A DNA stretch of 64,000 nucleotides from the NCBI GenBank assembly GCA_036365455.1, contig JAWQUS010000001.1, positions 23,793,001-23,857,000 on the forward strand, read 5' to 3'. Below the pieces are notes generated by a model that saw nothing but the letters and a program-made list of their open reading frames with translations, did not search any database and was not told the origin of the DNA. This DNA is from Macrosoma leucophasiata (Eukaryota; Arthropoda; Insecta; Lepidoptera; Hedylidae). The position numbers and the translations under genes are program-made. Shown one piece after another: positions 42,937 through 53,857 of the stretch. The first letter of the stretch is position 1. Each line of letters begins with the position of its first letter.

Positions 42937-43035
42937 GCTTCAGAGGTGACAACGTATCTGCATTTTGAATTTGGTCTTCGTGTTTTTAGGGTTTACTACT
43001 CAGTTAGTATCTATGTTGCATGCTTTTTTGGCGCT
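42936..43035 (+). repeat. Family B retroposon, degraded
   Basis: CTTCAGAGGTGACAACGTATC, TGCATTTTGAATTTGGTCTTCG and TTGCATGCTTTTTTGG preserve the order of family B 3' half. Confidence 0.5.
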
Positions 43036-43908
43036 TTATTAAAAAGTGGTTCGCACTCGAATTTAGCTGAATACTTCTTTGCTAACATGAATATAATAGA
43101 TTTGATGTGTATTGAGATTATAATTGTACTCTTACACACATTCAAGTTACCCTAAGAACGAAATCACGGTCTAAGGGAAGTAAGCCCGTCATAACAATAT
43201 CATTAAGTTTTTTCCTCACAATCAAAATTGGAGCTAAATAAATTTGAAAACAATAATATACTTAATTAAGTTTGAATTGAGAATGCCAATCTTGAACTTA
43301 TCATAACGCGTCACGAACCAGGAATTTCCAAAAAGCTTTATTCATAAAAACAAACATAATAAAAAGGTCTTGACGTTTTTTCAACACCTTGGTTAGCTTC
43401 CTACTAGGCTATCAGTCAAAAATAATTGTGTCTTAAAGGTGGCTTGTCTTTGCCTGTGTTATAAAATTTTGATTGATTGATTGCTCTGTAAGCCTGTCTG
43501 GACATGTTGCCTTGGCCTAGTTGAAGTGGGAAAAGGTTGAATAAGAATATAATTCATTACTCGAAAAATAAAACGATAATAAGCAATTTTGAAATCTGAA
43601 CACACAAAATATTTTTAAGATCTTTTGTCGATCATCATTGTAGGATGATAGAGATAAAATTATTGAAGTTACTATAAAATAATTTATAGTTATAGAGGTA
43701 AGAACTTACCTAATAACTCAAAGTTGAAAGAATATGATTACACATAAAAGTTGGTAAATCCCTGTCTCACAAGTTTTGATACTTACAAATGTTTACAAGA
43801 TGCAAACAATGAATATATATTTTCAAGAAATGAGGAGCATCAAAGGACTTGTTTCTACTCGTGGTGATAAATATGTTAAGCTTTGTGTTTAGAGTTACCA
43901 ATTTTATA
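43036..43908. other. AT-rich gene-free stretch
   Basis: Nothing recognisable, apart from a short ATTGATTGATTG run near 43473. Confidence 0.5.
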
Positions 43909-44003
43909 GGTTAGGAACCCACTGCATAATTATTTCGTTCATCCAGATATTCTGCAAATTGCTATTTTTACGTATATTTGTGATATCTCCTAGGTTGCCT
44001 ATC
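43909..44003. repeat. Solo end of long-TIR MITE family L
   Basis: GGTTAGGAACCCACTGCATAA, TTATTTCGTTCATCCAGATAT and CCTAGGTTGCCTATC match the left ~100 bp of the element at 41499. The remainder is absent. Confidence 0.7.
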
Positions 44004-44340
44004 TGAATAGTATATCAATAAAACTGATGATTAACCTTCAATCCAAAGCACGGTCCAGAAAAATAGAAAGCATTGAAACCGAAATACTCTTAGATTTCAT
44101 AACATCTCCGCACCTGACGTCCGTAGAAAGCGAGCAAAACAAACATATGCCACACAGATCTCATCTCACCGTTGTCGAGCGTGCTTTTCAACGCTCATTG
44201 TCAGGCAAACATGAGTTTTTGCTTTTGACCGGAAAGAATGTTGTGGATGCGATCATGTCAAAATATTTATGGCCTTGATTTGAAAATCGTTTTAATTTAA
44301 TGTTCGCAATATGAATCCGTCAAAAAATTCCATTTCAATG
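44004..44340 (+). repeat. Probable Penelope-like element 3' end, diverged
   Basis: TTGATTTGAAAATCGTTTTAATTTAATG and TGAATCCGTCAAAAAATTCCATTTCAATG (44276-44336) align with the 3' end of the fragment at 24314-24988. Upstream an 83-codon frame (44027-44278) is open but does not show GIY-YIG motifs; its identity is unknown. Confidence 0.45.
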
Positions 44341-44926
44341 ATTGTAGCTTGTGAAAAGCCGAGGTAATATATAAATATCATTGTATATGAACCACATGAG
44401 TGATAAAGTTTAGCTTTTCTCATTTTGCATGATTTTACTTTCATTCATATATTTTGAGACGAACTTGATCTACTGTAGGGGTTATTAGATTTCACCAGTA
44501 TTTTTATGTCTGATATAATAGTAATAGGCACTAGAGCATTAAAAACGTCTATGCTGCTAAACTTCAACAATCAACGGTTTATCCATATCGATTGCAGTTT
44601 TAAGCCTCAGAAGTACAATACATTTATTTACCCAGGAACTGTTTTTTAAGACAAAAGTTTGACAGCAAATGGACCACCTGATGGAAGCAGGTCACAGTCG
44701 GTTAGGATTTATTTTTAGCTCATTTGCAATAATTGGGAATTTTTGAAGAACCTTATTGTGGCACCGATGGACTACCTCAGAGAGAAGTTCTTTCCACATC
44801 GATAACTTATGACTTTTTTCATTTCTTTTTACACTTTGTTATCAGTTTGTAAAGGGGAAATGAGACATTCTACTGATATACTTTTTAAATTAGTATATTA
44901 CATTTAGTTTGTATTTGATTTTATAA
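44341..44926. other. Gene-free stretch
   Basis: A scrap near 44660 (GACCACCTGATGGAAGCAGG) resembles an antisense LINE 3' UTR of the 20380/30535 type. Nothing else. Confidence 0.35.
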
Positions 44927-45293
44927 TGAAGATGTAAGAAAGAGACTTTGTGTGAATGATAGTATCGGTGTAAAAATGAAAAAAGGCATGCTCCGATGGT
45001 TCGGGCATATAGAAAGAATGTCGAATGAGCGAATGACTAAACAGATATACAATGCGAATGTGGATGGTTGCAGAGGCCCAGGAAGACCAAGGCTGACCTA
45101 CCATGACCAAATAGGTCGAGTTCTGTCTGATGGTGGGGTCAAAAGTCTTAGGAATCGGCGTGCATGTATGAAGAGAATGATGAAGGTAGACGAGGCACGA
45201 GAGGTTTGTATGAACCGGGATATCTGGCGCTCTACACTCTCTGCCTACCCCGTTAGGGACCTGGCGTGAAGATACATACATACATACATACAT
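44927..45293 (+). pseudogene. LINE ORF C-terminus and 3' end, 5'-truncated
   Basis: The frame 44952-45269 encodes MLRWFGHIERM, then GRPRLTYHDQI and a basic tail. This is the C-terminal signature of RTE-like endonuclease/reverse-transcriptase ORFs (clade tentative). It ends in CTGCCTACCCCGTTAGGGAC and a (CATA)n microsatellite tail. Catalytic domains are absent. It is the best-preserved member of the family forming the tandem array at 14538-16185. Confidence 0.8.
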
Positions 45294-45359
45294 TTAGTTT
45301 TATCTTATGATATTCTTGATTATACATATATTTTTTATCTTGTTTGACATGTATATCAA

Positions 45360-45462
45360 TTGTTATTCGCTTCAATTTTTTTGTTTGTTTTTGACGTGTT
45401 ATAAGAGGTGCCTGACACCCTAAATGAATAAATGAGTTTCTGATTCTGATTCTGATTCTGTA
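45360..45462 (+). repeat. Non-LTR retrotransposon 3' end with (TTCTGA)n tail
   Basis: ACGTGTTATAAGAGGTGCC, ACACCCTAAATGAATAAATG and a (TTCTGA)n tail form a typical LINE 3' terminus. No coding sequence is attached. Confidence 0.5.
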
Positions 45463-46230
45463 ACATAATATCTATAAGCTGCGGTGCTTTTTTGAATTCT
45501 AATAATATCAATCATGCTTCTGTGACATAAAAACGACCTATCCCACTCACACCGTATCCACGTTAACCTCAACGTACTTTTTGCTCTAAGTTTAAACATA
45601 TCGAGCAATGATTGATTGATGTTTGCTCAGTTAGAACCTACCTGAGTTTGCTTTATTGATATTAAGACGTATCCCGTGCGTAATTACAATATTATTCATC
45701 ATCCTACCCGAGTCTGTTATTAAATCTGACAGTGAGATCACTCGGTCAATCATTTTCAACGTGGTGATAATTTGACCCCTATTCGAGCCTTTTTTGGGAC
45801 CAATTGATTCCTTTAAGGCACTAATCGAGGTTGGTTTTGTTGATGGATGAATAAGATATGGTGATTATCGATGATGGAAAATAAATTGGGTGTGATAAGT
45901 TCCTTTTTTTGAGTGTTTTTTGTTCTCGTTGAGTCTTGTGGTTTTGTTTTTGTTTAAGTCAAGGTATGTAGTCCTCGTAAATGGTAAGTGATTGTTATTA
46001 AGAAGAGGACATTTACGAAAAAGAAAACTTAACTTCACGCCTGTGTTTTATCAAAACAGCAGAAGTGTATGCATAAGTATATTTATAACTCTTGAGAAAA
46101 TCGTAATTCTAATTTTTTTAGAGAATTTTTATTACATTGGAGCGTTAGGAGTGTCTCAAACCCAACGAATTTATTTTTTTATTGTTGGTCACCTATAGCT
46201 CAAGTGGTTTCTCATATAACAACATCAAAT
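45463..46230. other. AT-rich gene-free stretch
   Basis: Nothing recognisable. Confidence 0.5.
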
Positions 46231-46352
46231 ACGGCCCTGTAATTTCCGACACAGAGGCATAACACCTTAGACCTCAGGAGTGGTAATGCATCTGCATTTT
46301 GATCTTGGTCTTTGTGTGGGTGTCTATAGGCTGCAGTCATCACTTAACATCA
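46231..46352 (+). repeat. Family A retroposon, 3' half
   Basis: TACGGCCCTGTAATTTCCGAC to GGCTGCAGTCATCACTTAACATC. Both ends are missing; the right end joins an antisense B piece. Confidence 0.8.
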
Positions 46353-46420
46353 GTGCAGATGCGTTGCCACCCAGACCTAAGTTGTTATGTTTCTGTGATA
46401 TTTATTATCAGTTATTAAAA
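46353..46420 (-). repeat. Family B retroposon, partial, antisense
   Basis: GTGCAGATGCGTTGCCACC, CAGACCTAAGTTGTTATG and TTTCTGTGATATTTATTA. Together with the preceding A copy it makes an inverted composite. Confidence 0.65.
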
Positions 46421-47090
46421 TATAACAGGTTTGCTATTTGTGAATAAACAAATAATTTCAGGGTAGTATCGAATGATCACAGCGTTCCGGTGATCAGCGT
46501 CAGACCAAAACATGGACCAAGTCTTATAGCAAAGAAAATTTGTTCCACCAACGCAAACATATAATCAGCCAGCAAAGTAGACTGCATAGAAATGCAAATG
46601 ACTGCAGTTCTTTAACGGCTGTTCATCGTTATAGCGCTCCCGAGACACCTCCGCCATTTTGAATCCGCCATCTTTGACTTTTGAACGTTTCGCAAGAAGA
46701 ATGGTGATTAAAAATCGTAGTTGATGGAATTTTGGGTCTGAATTAGCATATTTATATCGAGTGTAACCGTTTCAAGTTTTCGCGGGTATTCCACTTTGGA
46801 ATAAGTACTACTTTGAACTGTACCCACGAGAAAAAAACTTCTAGTTAAATAGGTCTGAAATGTACCGAAGGTCATACAATTCGAAGTAATGCTTGACTCT
46901 CAAATAAACTGTCTTTGTTCCTTTTTGAACATTTTACAGTGAAAGCGATAGGTACTTATAAGTCGTACTGAGAATTGAGTGTAATGTGTGTGTGAAGTTG
47001 AATGGACTGTACATTTTGTAGGAGGAGTTTTTTAAAATAATAAGGTTATTTAAAGTTTGAGATACATTTGCACGGGTTTCACAAGACGTC
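46421..47090. other. Gene-free stretch
   Basis: Tandem CCGCCATTTTG and CCGCCATCTTTG (46649-46674) resemble YY1/Pho-type motifs. No gene. Confidence 0.35.
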
Positions 47091-47562
47091 TTAACCCTAG
47101 AAAGATTACCTACGTCGCAGAGGCGCCCGCGCGTTTTAATTTTTGCTATATTTTTTTTCTCTTTCGCACGTGTTCGGTTGTCCTTCTCAACCAACTCACT
47201 CGTCGGTCTCCTTCATCGCGGGACGACTGTATTTATGTGGTAAGTACCAAAGTTTAATGGCTACGACCATACGCTGCGCTCGTGAGGCGTCTGGTTATCT
47301 TTTGTGTGACTTTCAGTGTTACTTAAATTTATTTGTTCACTGTTTTAAAACAAGAATTCTTTCGTTTTGATTATGTAGATACAATGACGAGTAGGCGAGC
47401 ATTAACAGAAGATAAAATATGTTCATTTTGGGCACAGAAGAAGACGGTGAGGGCGATGAACGTCAAGAAAGTAGTGGCGTGGAGGAAGATCACTTGGGCG
47501 AAGATAATGTGCGGAATGATTTCAATGACGATTTCATCGATGATCGGGCATTAGAAGGCTAA
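47091..47562 (+). mobile_element. piggyBac-like transposon 5' end with broken transposase start
   Basis: TTAACCCTAGAAAGATTACC at 47091 is the TTAA target followed by a piggyBac-type TIR (CCCTAGAAAGAT). At 47384 a frame opens with MTSRRALTEDKI, followed after a frameshift by an acidic run (EEDGEGDER.., EEDHLGED.., DDFIDD), typical of the N-terminus of piggyBac transposases. The sequence then stops at 47562 and no catalytic DDD domain or 3' TIR is visible. It is a 5' relic. Confidence 0.7.
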
Positions 47563-47612
47563 AATAAATCAAATGAAACAGAAACAGAAACATTTATTTA
47601 TTTGACACACAG
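47563..47612 (-). repeat. Possible LINE tail, antisense
   Basis: AATAAATCAAATGAAACAG, AAACAGAAACATTTATTTA reads in reverse as a (TTTCTG)n-tailed 3' end. It sits where the piggyBac relic is interrupted. Confidence 0.35.
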
Positions 47613-49176
47613 CGAGACACATAAAACAATGAAGAACTGCGTGTCTCCCAAAATGTCACTGGAGGTGCAGAGCGCGGCCATCGTATAATTATTCCAACGA
47701 GCCTCCGCTGGTGGGCAAAAATATGATGACCACCATATATTATGTCATCTACTGTCACAATGAGCTGTCATAAAATGAAAAGCCCTTGAATCATAGACAA
47801 AACATGAAATAACTCGGTACTAAACAGGCGACGCCGTGGATGATACATAGACTGGAGGTACTCACTTTGCCAAGGCGAACTATATAACCAGAGAATATGT
47901 AATAATACTACGTACCTATAGAATGGACATTTCGACGTTGCGCCCGATTTCCCCGCATCACCCAACCTCCTCCCCTCTTATGGGCGATGGTTGGTATTTT
48001 CTGCGTGCTACGCACAGTGACGTGTAAATACACGTCACTGATTGATGTCTGTGTAATAGAGACCAAATTAAGCGTTTGTATTTAATTTTGGCGGAGTGTC
48101 CGCAGTGTCCAATGACATAGTTTCTTTCTTTCTTTCATGCGGTAGTATTGTCTACTACAAGTGTCGTCATAGTATAACTATGTTACAGTTAAGTAATATC
48201 TGATCCATCATCAATATTATATGTAACATGTTCGCAACTCGTGACCAATCCAACAGGTGACCGGCAAAACTCAACATTTACAATCAATCGTGTCCAATCG
48301 ATCCAGTCTTAAGATCCGCTAATGCGACTCGGCGACGGCCACTGACTCCGGTGTCAATCCATCAACTGATAACCAATTTAATTGGTTGCGTCAACCAATT
48401 GCAATTTCATTTAACATTCAAGGCGAATTGTAAGTAAGCGCTGCGCTGTAGGTACACTGGATTAAATTAAAAAAATGAACAATTTTTAAAATTTAATCCA
48501 GTGTACATTTTCAAAGATAAAACTTAACGGCTTTTCCAGTAGAGGTATAATAATTAAGGTCCCAACAGTAGCCACGCATCTACATCTACCGCCTATCTGT
48601 ATTGCTGCTGACATTGTCATTGCTGTCAAATTTTCATGTCGATTTGTAGCTCCTTTAAAAGTAGTATTGATAATCTGATTGATATTCTCGTTTTTGTAGG
48701 TGATAAACAAGCGAGAATGGTAGATTATTTCCATTATAGTTATTTAGTTAAAGTAAAAATCGACTTCAAAATTTGACAGCTATGACAATACCAACAGCAA
48801 TTTCGATAGGCGGTCGCACCCCTGGTCTGTAGAGCGTTATCGCTATTTCTACTAGAAATAACTTGAAGTCTCCTTTCTAAAGTAGATATTTATTTTTGGA
48901 TACTGTAACCAATATCATATGCCTAATTTTTGAAGAATTACTCGACATTCCTTTACGTCAGTATTAAAGATGTTAAAATGAATGCATTAGATGCATCGGA
49001 TGCGAAAAACAAGCATGAAATAACACTGAAGTAATAAAATAAATCCGTCAAGCTTTGATCGCGGCCATCATACCTTTGTTATTTGTTGGTCTTTGTTTCA
49101 TACGTCCCTTACTAGCTATGCGTCACGGTCTAGGGTTGGCAATTGACAGAAAAAATATAATTGATTTATAATTTTT
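47613..49176. other. Gene-free stretch with two inverted repeats
   Basis: It holds a palindrome at 48015-48040 (CAGTGACGTGTA, AA, TACACGTCACTG) and an inverted repeat with 17-bp arms at 48452-48468/48490-48506. No coding sequence is supported. Confidence 0.45.
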
Positions 49177-49199
49177 TTATGGCAAACAAGCATGCAGCT
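49177..49199 (-). repeat. Family B retroposon tail (left of nested insertion)
   Basis: TTTTTATGGCAAACAAGCATGCAGC is the antisense tail of a B copy whose remainder resumes at 49493. Confidence 0.6.
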
Positions 49200-49206
49200 T
49201 TTTCAC

Positions 49207-49488
49207 AGGTGGTAGAGCTCCAGTGACGGAGCTCACGGGCGTAGGCACCACCGCATTACTTAACATACTTGGCGCTAAATGGTAGTGTTCAGCACTATCG
49301 TGTTCCGGTCAGGTGGTAATGTACGGCCCTGTAATTTCCGGCACAGAGGCATAACACCTTAGGCCTCAGGAGTGGTAACGCATCTGCATTTTGACCTTGG
49401 TCTTCGAGTCTATAGGCTGCAGTCATCGCTTAACATCGATGTGAACTGCACGCTTGTTTGCCACTTTCATAACATAGTTTTTTTTTTT
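49207..49488 (+). repeat. Family A retroposon, full length, nested in family B
   Basis: The head GGTGGTAGAGCTCCAGTGACGG runs to the tail TGTTTGCCACTTTCATAACATAG and a T/A-rich end. B sequence lies on both sides in the opposite orientation. Confidence 0.9.
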
Positions 49489-49492
49489 AAAA

Positions 49493-49610
49493 AAAGCTCA
49501 CTTTGATGTAAGGTGATGGCTGCAGCCTATAGACATCTACACAAAAACCAGAGGCTATAATTCTGATGAATTGTCACCCCTGAGACCTAAGTTGTTATGT
49601 ATATGTATCT
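49493..49610 (-). repeat. Family B retroposon, continuation, antisense
   Basis: AGCTCACTTTGATGTAAGGTG.., AAAAACCAGAGGCTATAATTC, then TGAGACCTAAGTTGTTATG. It continues the B copy that begins at 49177. Confidence 0.65.
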
Positions 49611-50282
49611 GGACCTGTCTTAAATATGTGCGTGTCGATAGCTGATGGAAAATGAATTCATAGTTCCAACTAAAAAGTTTCGAAAAAGTGAAAAAAAAAA
49701 ATTGTGTATGATAAAATAATCTTAACTGCCTGGTGGCTTAATCGCAACGAGTAGGTCACTATAACAAGACCTAAGGATATAAGTTTTGGATCTGGAAGGC
49801 GGAAGAAAGTGACAAAACAATTTGTTTATTCGAGAATTTTTTAAACCTCCCTCGATGTTTGGCAAATTTGGCAATACGCGCCATCAATATCAATAAACTT
49901 GCCAACCATTTTAAACGGCTTAAAGAACATGAATCTTGGGTGTTTGGATGCAGCTCTAACTTTGGGTAAATATACGCGTAAAATTATGTTTTCTTGTCGG
50001 CTGTCAGCCCTAGCCAAGACGTCAGTAGATCCGCATCGAGGCTCGCATCAATCAGGCGGCGCTCGGGGCGCGGGTTCGTTCCCGCTTTGTGCAGATCCGA
50101 GAGATAACGCGCCGTGTGTGATGCGATTAACGTCCATTATTACCGGTGCGTGTGCAGACCGGACGAGACCTTATGAGGTATCTTTTTATCTGCACCCGTC
50201 AAGAATCTGTCCGTGACAAAATTGGTTCATAGTTACACCTAAACGTACGTCACGAAAGAGTTAACAACCTTCCTAATTATAA
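49611..50282. other. Gene-free stretch
   Basis: 49980-50200 is GC-richer and partly open (49899-50216, 105 codons), with no recognisable product. CGCGCCATCAATATCAATAAA is at about 49877. Confidence 0.35.
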
Positions 50283-50590
50283 TAATGGCAACACTTGAGA
50301 CGTCTCACTGCTGCGCACGAGTCTCTCCCCTTTTTGGGGAGAGGCCTGCAGCTTACCCCACCACGCTGCTCCAATGCGGGTCAGTCGAGATACGGGTTAG
50401 TGGCCGACCTGCTGTCGGATGTTTTGTTAACCGCCTATTAGGCCTCCAACAAGGTTTAACGACTCCTATGACTCCTATTTATTAATAGCAACCAGGACCG
50501 CCGGTTTAACGTGCCATCCGAAGCACGGAAAAGCGCATTTTAATTTGCGACTTGCCGCGGGGCTATGCGCGCTTACACCTTCCTAATCGC
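50283..50590 (-). repeat. 5S-derived SINE family, antisense, head lost
   Basis: On the minus strand GTGCTTCGGATGGCACGTTAAACC, GGCGGTCCTGGTTGCTA.. and CGAGTCTC..CCCC blocks match the body of 58476-58839. Only the last part of the 5S-like head (GTCGCAAATTAAAATGCGC) remains. The ATT-type tail is at the low-coordinate end. Confidence 0.65.
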
Positions 50591-51585
50591 AATTAGGTAA
50601 TACTTCGATTGCCTTGTTGGCACTGTTTCACAGGGTTTCACTTACCATTTATATGTATACATATACTATACGTTTGTTTACCACTTCAAGCATACTATAA
50701 CTGCTTCAAATTTAGGAACACTTTTTTATTTTCACATTTAATTTTTGCCAGCAATGGTGTGAATTGCGAAGGCATCTAATTCGCACGTCCGTTATGCGCA
50801 TGCGTCGACGGGTGTAATCAACTCGAGCGCAGAGATGACGCGTCAGATTGCACACTTGACGTACGACGGTGATGGGGAATTTTGACAAGAGAAGCGATTT
50901 TTTTATTGTATATTTAAATAATGATAATAAATTAATAACAAGTTACCTAAATCCTTAAAAGAAGTGAATGGAAACACTTTTCACTATAAACTGTGTAACA
51001 TGTTGACTGAACAATGTTTTTATTCCCTGGACGAATACTTAAATTATAAATTTTGACTTTAAAATAATTATTCTTGTTGACATGATATTACGTATGATCT
51101 ATTTTTTTGTTTTGTAAATGTTCCAATATATTTTTTTTCCGTGTTTGACTAGCCAAAATGAAATGTTATTATTATCCAAATATAATTTGATCAATGTGTA
51201 AATGGAATCGTAATGGTTATAATGTAGTAATTGATAAAATATATTCTGTTCTGTTATTTGCATGCCAATGAAGTGGTGAAATATGAAAGGACATTATTTT
51301 ATTATACTGAAGATCTCATGTACTATATTTCTAGCAAATAAATAAATTCATTCATTCATTCATTCATTCATTCATAAAACAGCGAGTTTTTTATATCTAT
51401 CTATTTAATATGATATATTCATTATACCTAATTAATGAATAGAATCGTATCCTCTAGACTAATGTATTAGACGCTATTCAGCCGCTTGTACATTTTTGTT
51501 GACACATAGATACCTTCACATCTCAAGCACTGAAAACAGCAAGTTCTCTGCGTATCCATATGTCGGTGCGATGTCGAGTAGAATA
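50591..51585. other. AT-rich gene-free stretch
   Basis: It includes an (ATTC)n microsatellite at 51343-51373. Nothing else is recognised. Confidence 0.5.
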
Positions 51586-51817
51586 TATACTTGCCGCTAA
51601 ATGGTAGTGTTCAGCACTATCGTGTTCCGGTCAGGTGGTAATGTACGGCCCTGTAATTTCCGGCACAGAGGCATAACACCTTAGGCCTCAGGAGTGGTAA
51701 CGCATCTGCATTTTGACCTTGGTCTTCATGTGGGTGTCTATAGGCTGCAGTCATCACATAACATCAATGTGAACTGCATGCTTGTTTGCCAAGCCCATTA
51801 CATATAAAAAAAAAAAC
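51586..51817 (+). repeat. Family A retroposon lacking the head
   Basis: It starts at ATATACTTGCCGCTAAATGG and runs to GTTTGCCAAGCCCATTACATATAAAAA. The sequence is close to the best A copies, so it is relatively young. Confidence 0.85.
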
Positions 51818-52189
51818 ATTTCCAAATCCAAACATGTTCTAAAGAACAAGTAGGTAATTCACAGGTGTCATAGAGTTGTTAGTTAAAACACAATCCGCTT
51901 ATCGCTCCGCCTATCACCATAGACCTCAACTCCACCTGCGCGGCACGTCAGGAAGTGTTCTCACGTCACAACAGAAACGCAGACGGACAGCCTGTTCCAC
52001 AATAATATTGCACAATAAATATATTGCAGATATGCTCTTCACAGTCTACAGTTCTGGGTACGATCTTGACGTTGTAATGTATAACATTGTGGATTTGTGG
52101 ATGTAGGATTGACCTTTGGTATTTATACATGATTTATCTAATATTGTTTACAAGGTTTATACGTTAGTGTTGGAGTTTCTGTGGCAAAT
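51818..52189. other. Gene-free stretch
   Basis: No gene; a small GC-richer patch at 51895-51990. Confidence 0.45.
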
Positions 52190-52446
52190 GGAGGGGAGTA
52201 GCCATAGCGTTTATTACCGATGCAAAACAGTCTGTCATTTTTTGCGGGGGGAAACGCGTGCGATATACACGCACTCTACAAAATTCGTCTATTACTACGA
52301 AACTCACACCTTGGCTTTCACAAAATACAGATAAAATTTCACGCACACATTTAAACATCTAGGCGACAGGTATAGGCCCATTTAGGCTTGTACTTTGACA
52401 GAGAGGAAAGCCTGCATATGGCTAGTCCCCTCCGTGTTGCTCTATG
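52190..52446. mobile_element. TIR MITE (family M), copy 2, inverted relative to copy 1
   Basis: GGAGGGGAGTAGCCATAG at the left and CATATGGCTAGTCCCCTCCG followed by GTTGCTCTATG at the right. The outer left TIR (CATAGAGCAAC) is missing. The interior ATTACTACGAAACTCACA.., CATCTAGGCGACAGGTATAG matches copy 1 in the opposite orientation. Confidence 0.8.
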
Positions 52447-52448
52447 TT

Positions 52449-52716
52449 TGAGTATGACAAACAAGCGTGCAGTTCACATTGACGTTAAGTGATGACTGCA
52501 GCCCACACAAAGACCAGGTCAAAATGCAGATGCGTTGCCACCTCTGTTGTTATGTCTCAGATCTTAGTTGTTATGTCTCTGTGATAGATATTACGGGGCC
52601 ATACATTGCCATATAACCGGAACACGACAGTGCTGAACACTACTACAGAAAGATTAGGTAATGCGGTGGTGCCTACGCCCTCGAGCTCCGACACTGGAAC
52701 TCTACCACCAGTAACC
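52449..52716 (-). repeat. Family B retroposon, near full length, antisense
   Basis: GACAAACAAGCGTGCAGTTC.., GTTGTTATGTCTCTGTGATAG, ACGGGGCCATACATTGCC and GCCCTCGAGCTCCGACACTGG, then TACCACCAGT. A short internal duplication of TTGTTATGTCTC is seen. It abuts MITE family M, as at 31746. Confidence 0.85.
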
Positions 52717-52797
52717 AAAAAAAACGCGTGTGTTTTCCTGAATGGTAAGAGCTCTCCTAATAAAGGAGTAGAAGAAGTAAGTTTTTTTTTTTTCTTT

Positions 52798-52965
52798 TAA
52801 CTACCTTAGTAGCCGATAGACCACTAAGGCAGCTTCTACCTATAGGTAGCAGTGAAATTTAGAAATTAAAGACAAAACGGAAAGAAGAATTTGACTTCGG
52901 GCAGGAATCGAACCTGGACCTTAGGATAACCAGTCCAGCCGCTTTACCATTAAGCTACCGAAGTC
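52798..52965 (-). repeat. tRNA-like SINE (family T relative), antisense
   Basis: On the minus strand 52965-52893 folds as a tRNA-like sequence. The acceptor is ACTTCGG/CCGAAGT, box A TAGCTTAATGGTAAAGC, and box B CAGGTTCGATTCCTG. The anticodon loop CTGGTTA would give GGT, but two anticodon-stem pairs fail. AAATTCTTCTTTCCGTTTTG follows, as in the other family T copies. Confidence 0.65.
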
Positions 52966-53629
52966 TCACACCGATGCGTCAAATTCTGCTTTCGCTTTTT
53001 GATTTTAACCGATTTAGGGTCGGTGAACAGTTAAAATTAAAGTCCAACAACCCCTCAAACATTATTTGAGTTTTAAAAAAAAATTGTAAAATTAATTTTA
53101 GCTGATAGCAATTTGTTTGTCATAATTACTTGACAGACATAACAAATGATTGATGGCTCCTATAATTAGCATGACGATAACATAATATACGGAATTACAG
53201 ATATTCCGTGAAATAATGTATGAATCGCTTAATCTAATGATAATTTACTTCAGCTGTAAATTATACATCCGTGTTAGTTTTATTATCGATTGAATACTGC
53301 AGTAATTTAATTCATACACAACATACCTACATACATACATAAAACAAACACGTCTTACATGTATTGCCTAACAAAATACGAGTATGTTCATTACTATCAT
53401 CAATCAGAAAAAAAAATTGTTTCGACTTGTTTTACTCATTTCTTAACCAATCAAATGTCTTTGAAACTAAAAGTTTTAAACACTTAGAATAGATCTATGA
53501 TGTATTGCCTACGTATTTATGTTCATTACTACCTGGCAAGCCGGTGTAAACTATTAACAGGTAAGTAAATATGTGACTGCACCGATCTGCTCACCAATAA
53601 ACCTAATAGAAGTATTATATATGACATGT
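52966..53629. other. AT-rich gene-free stretch
   Basis: Nothing recognisable. Confidence 0.5.
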
Positions 53630-53857
53630 ATTTTTTTATATTATGGAAGTGGCAAGCAAGCATGCAGCTCACATCGATTTTAAGTGATGACTGCAGCCTA
53701 TAGACACCCAAACAATGACCAAGGTCAAAATGCAGATGCATCACCACTCCTGTGCCTGAGGCCTAAGGTGTTATGCCCCTGTGCCGGAAATTACAGGGCC
53801 GTACATTACCACTTGACTGGAACACGATAGTGCTGAACACTACCATTTAGCGGCAAG
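53630..53857 (-). repeat. Family A retroposon lacking the head, antisense
   Basis: TATATTATGGAAGTGGCAAGC to ACTACCATTTAGCGGCAAG. It ends at the same internal point as the copy at 51586. Confidence 0.85.
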
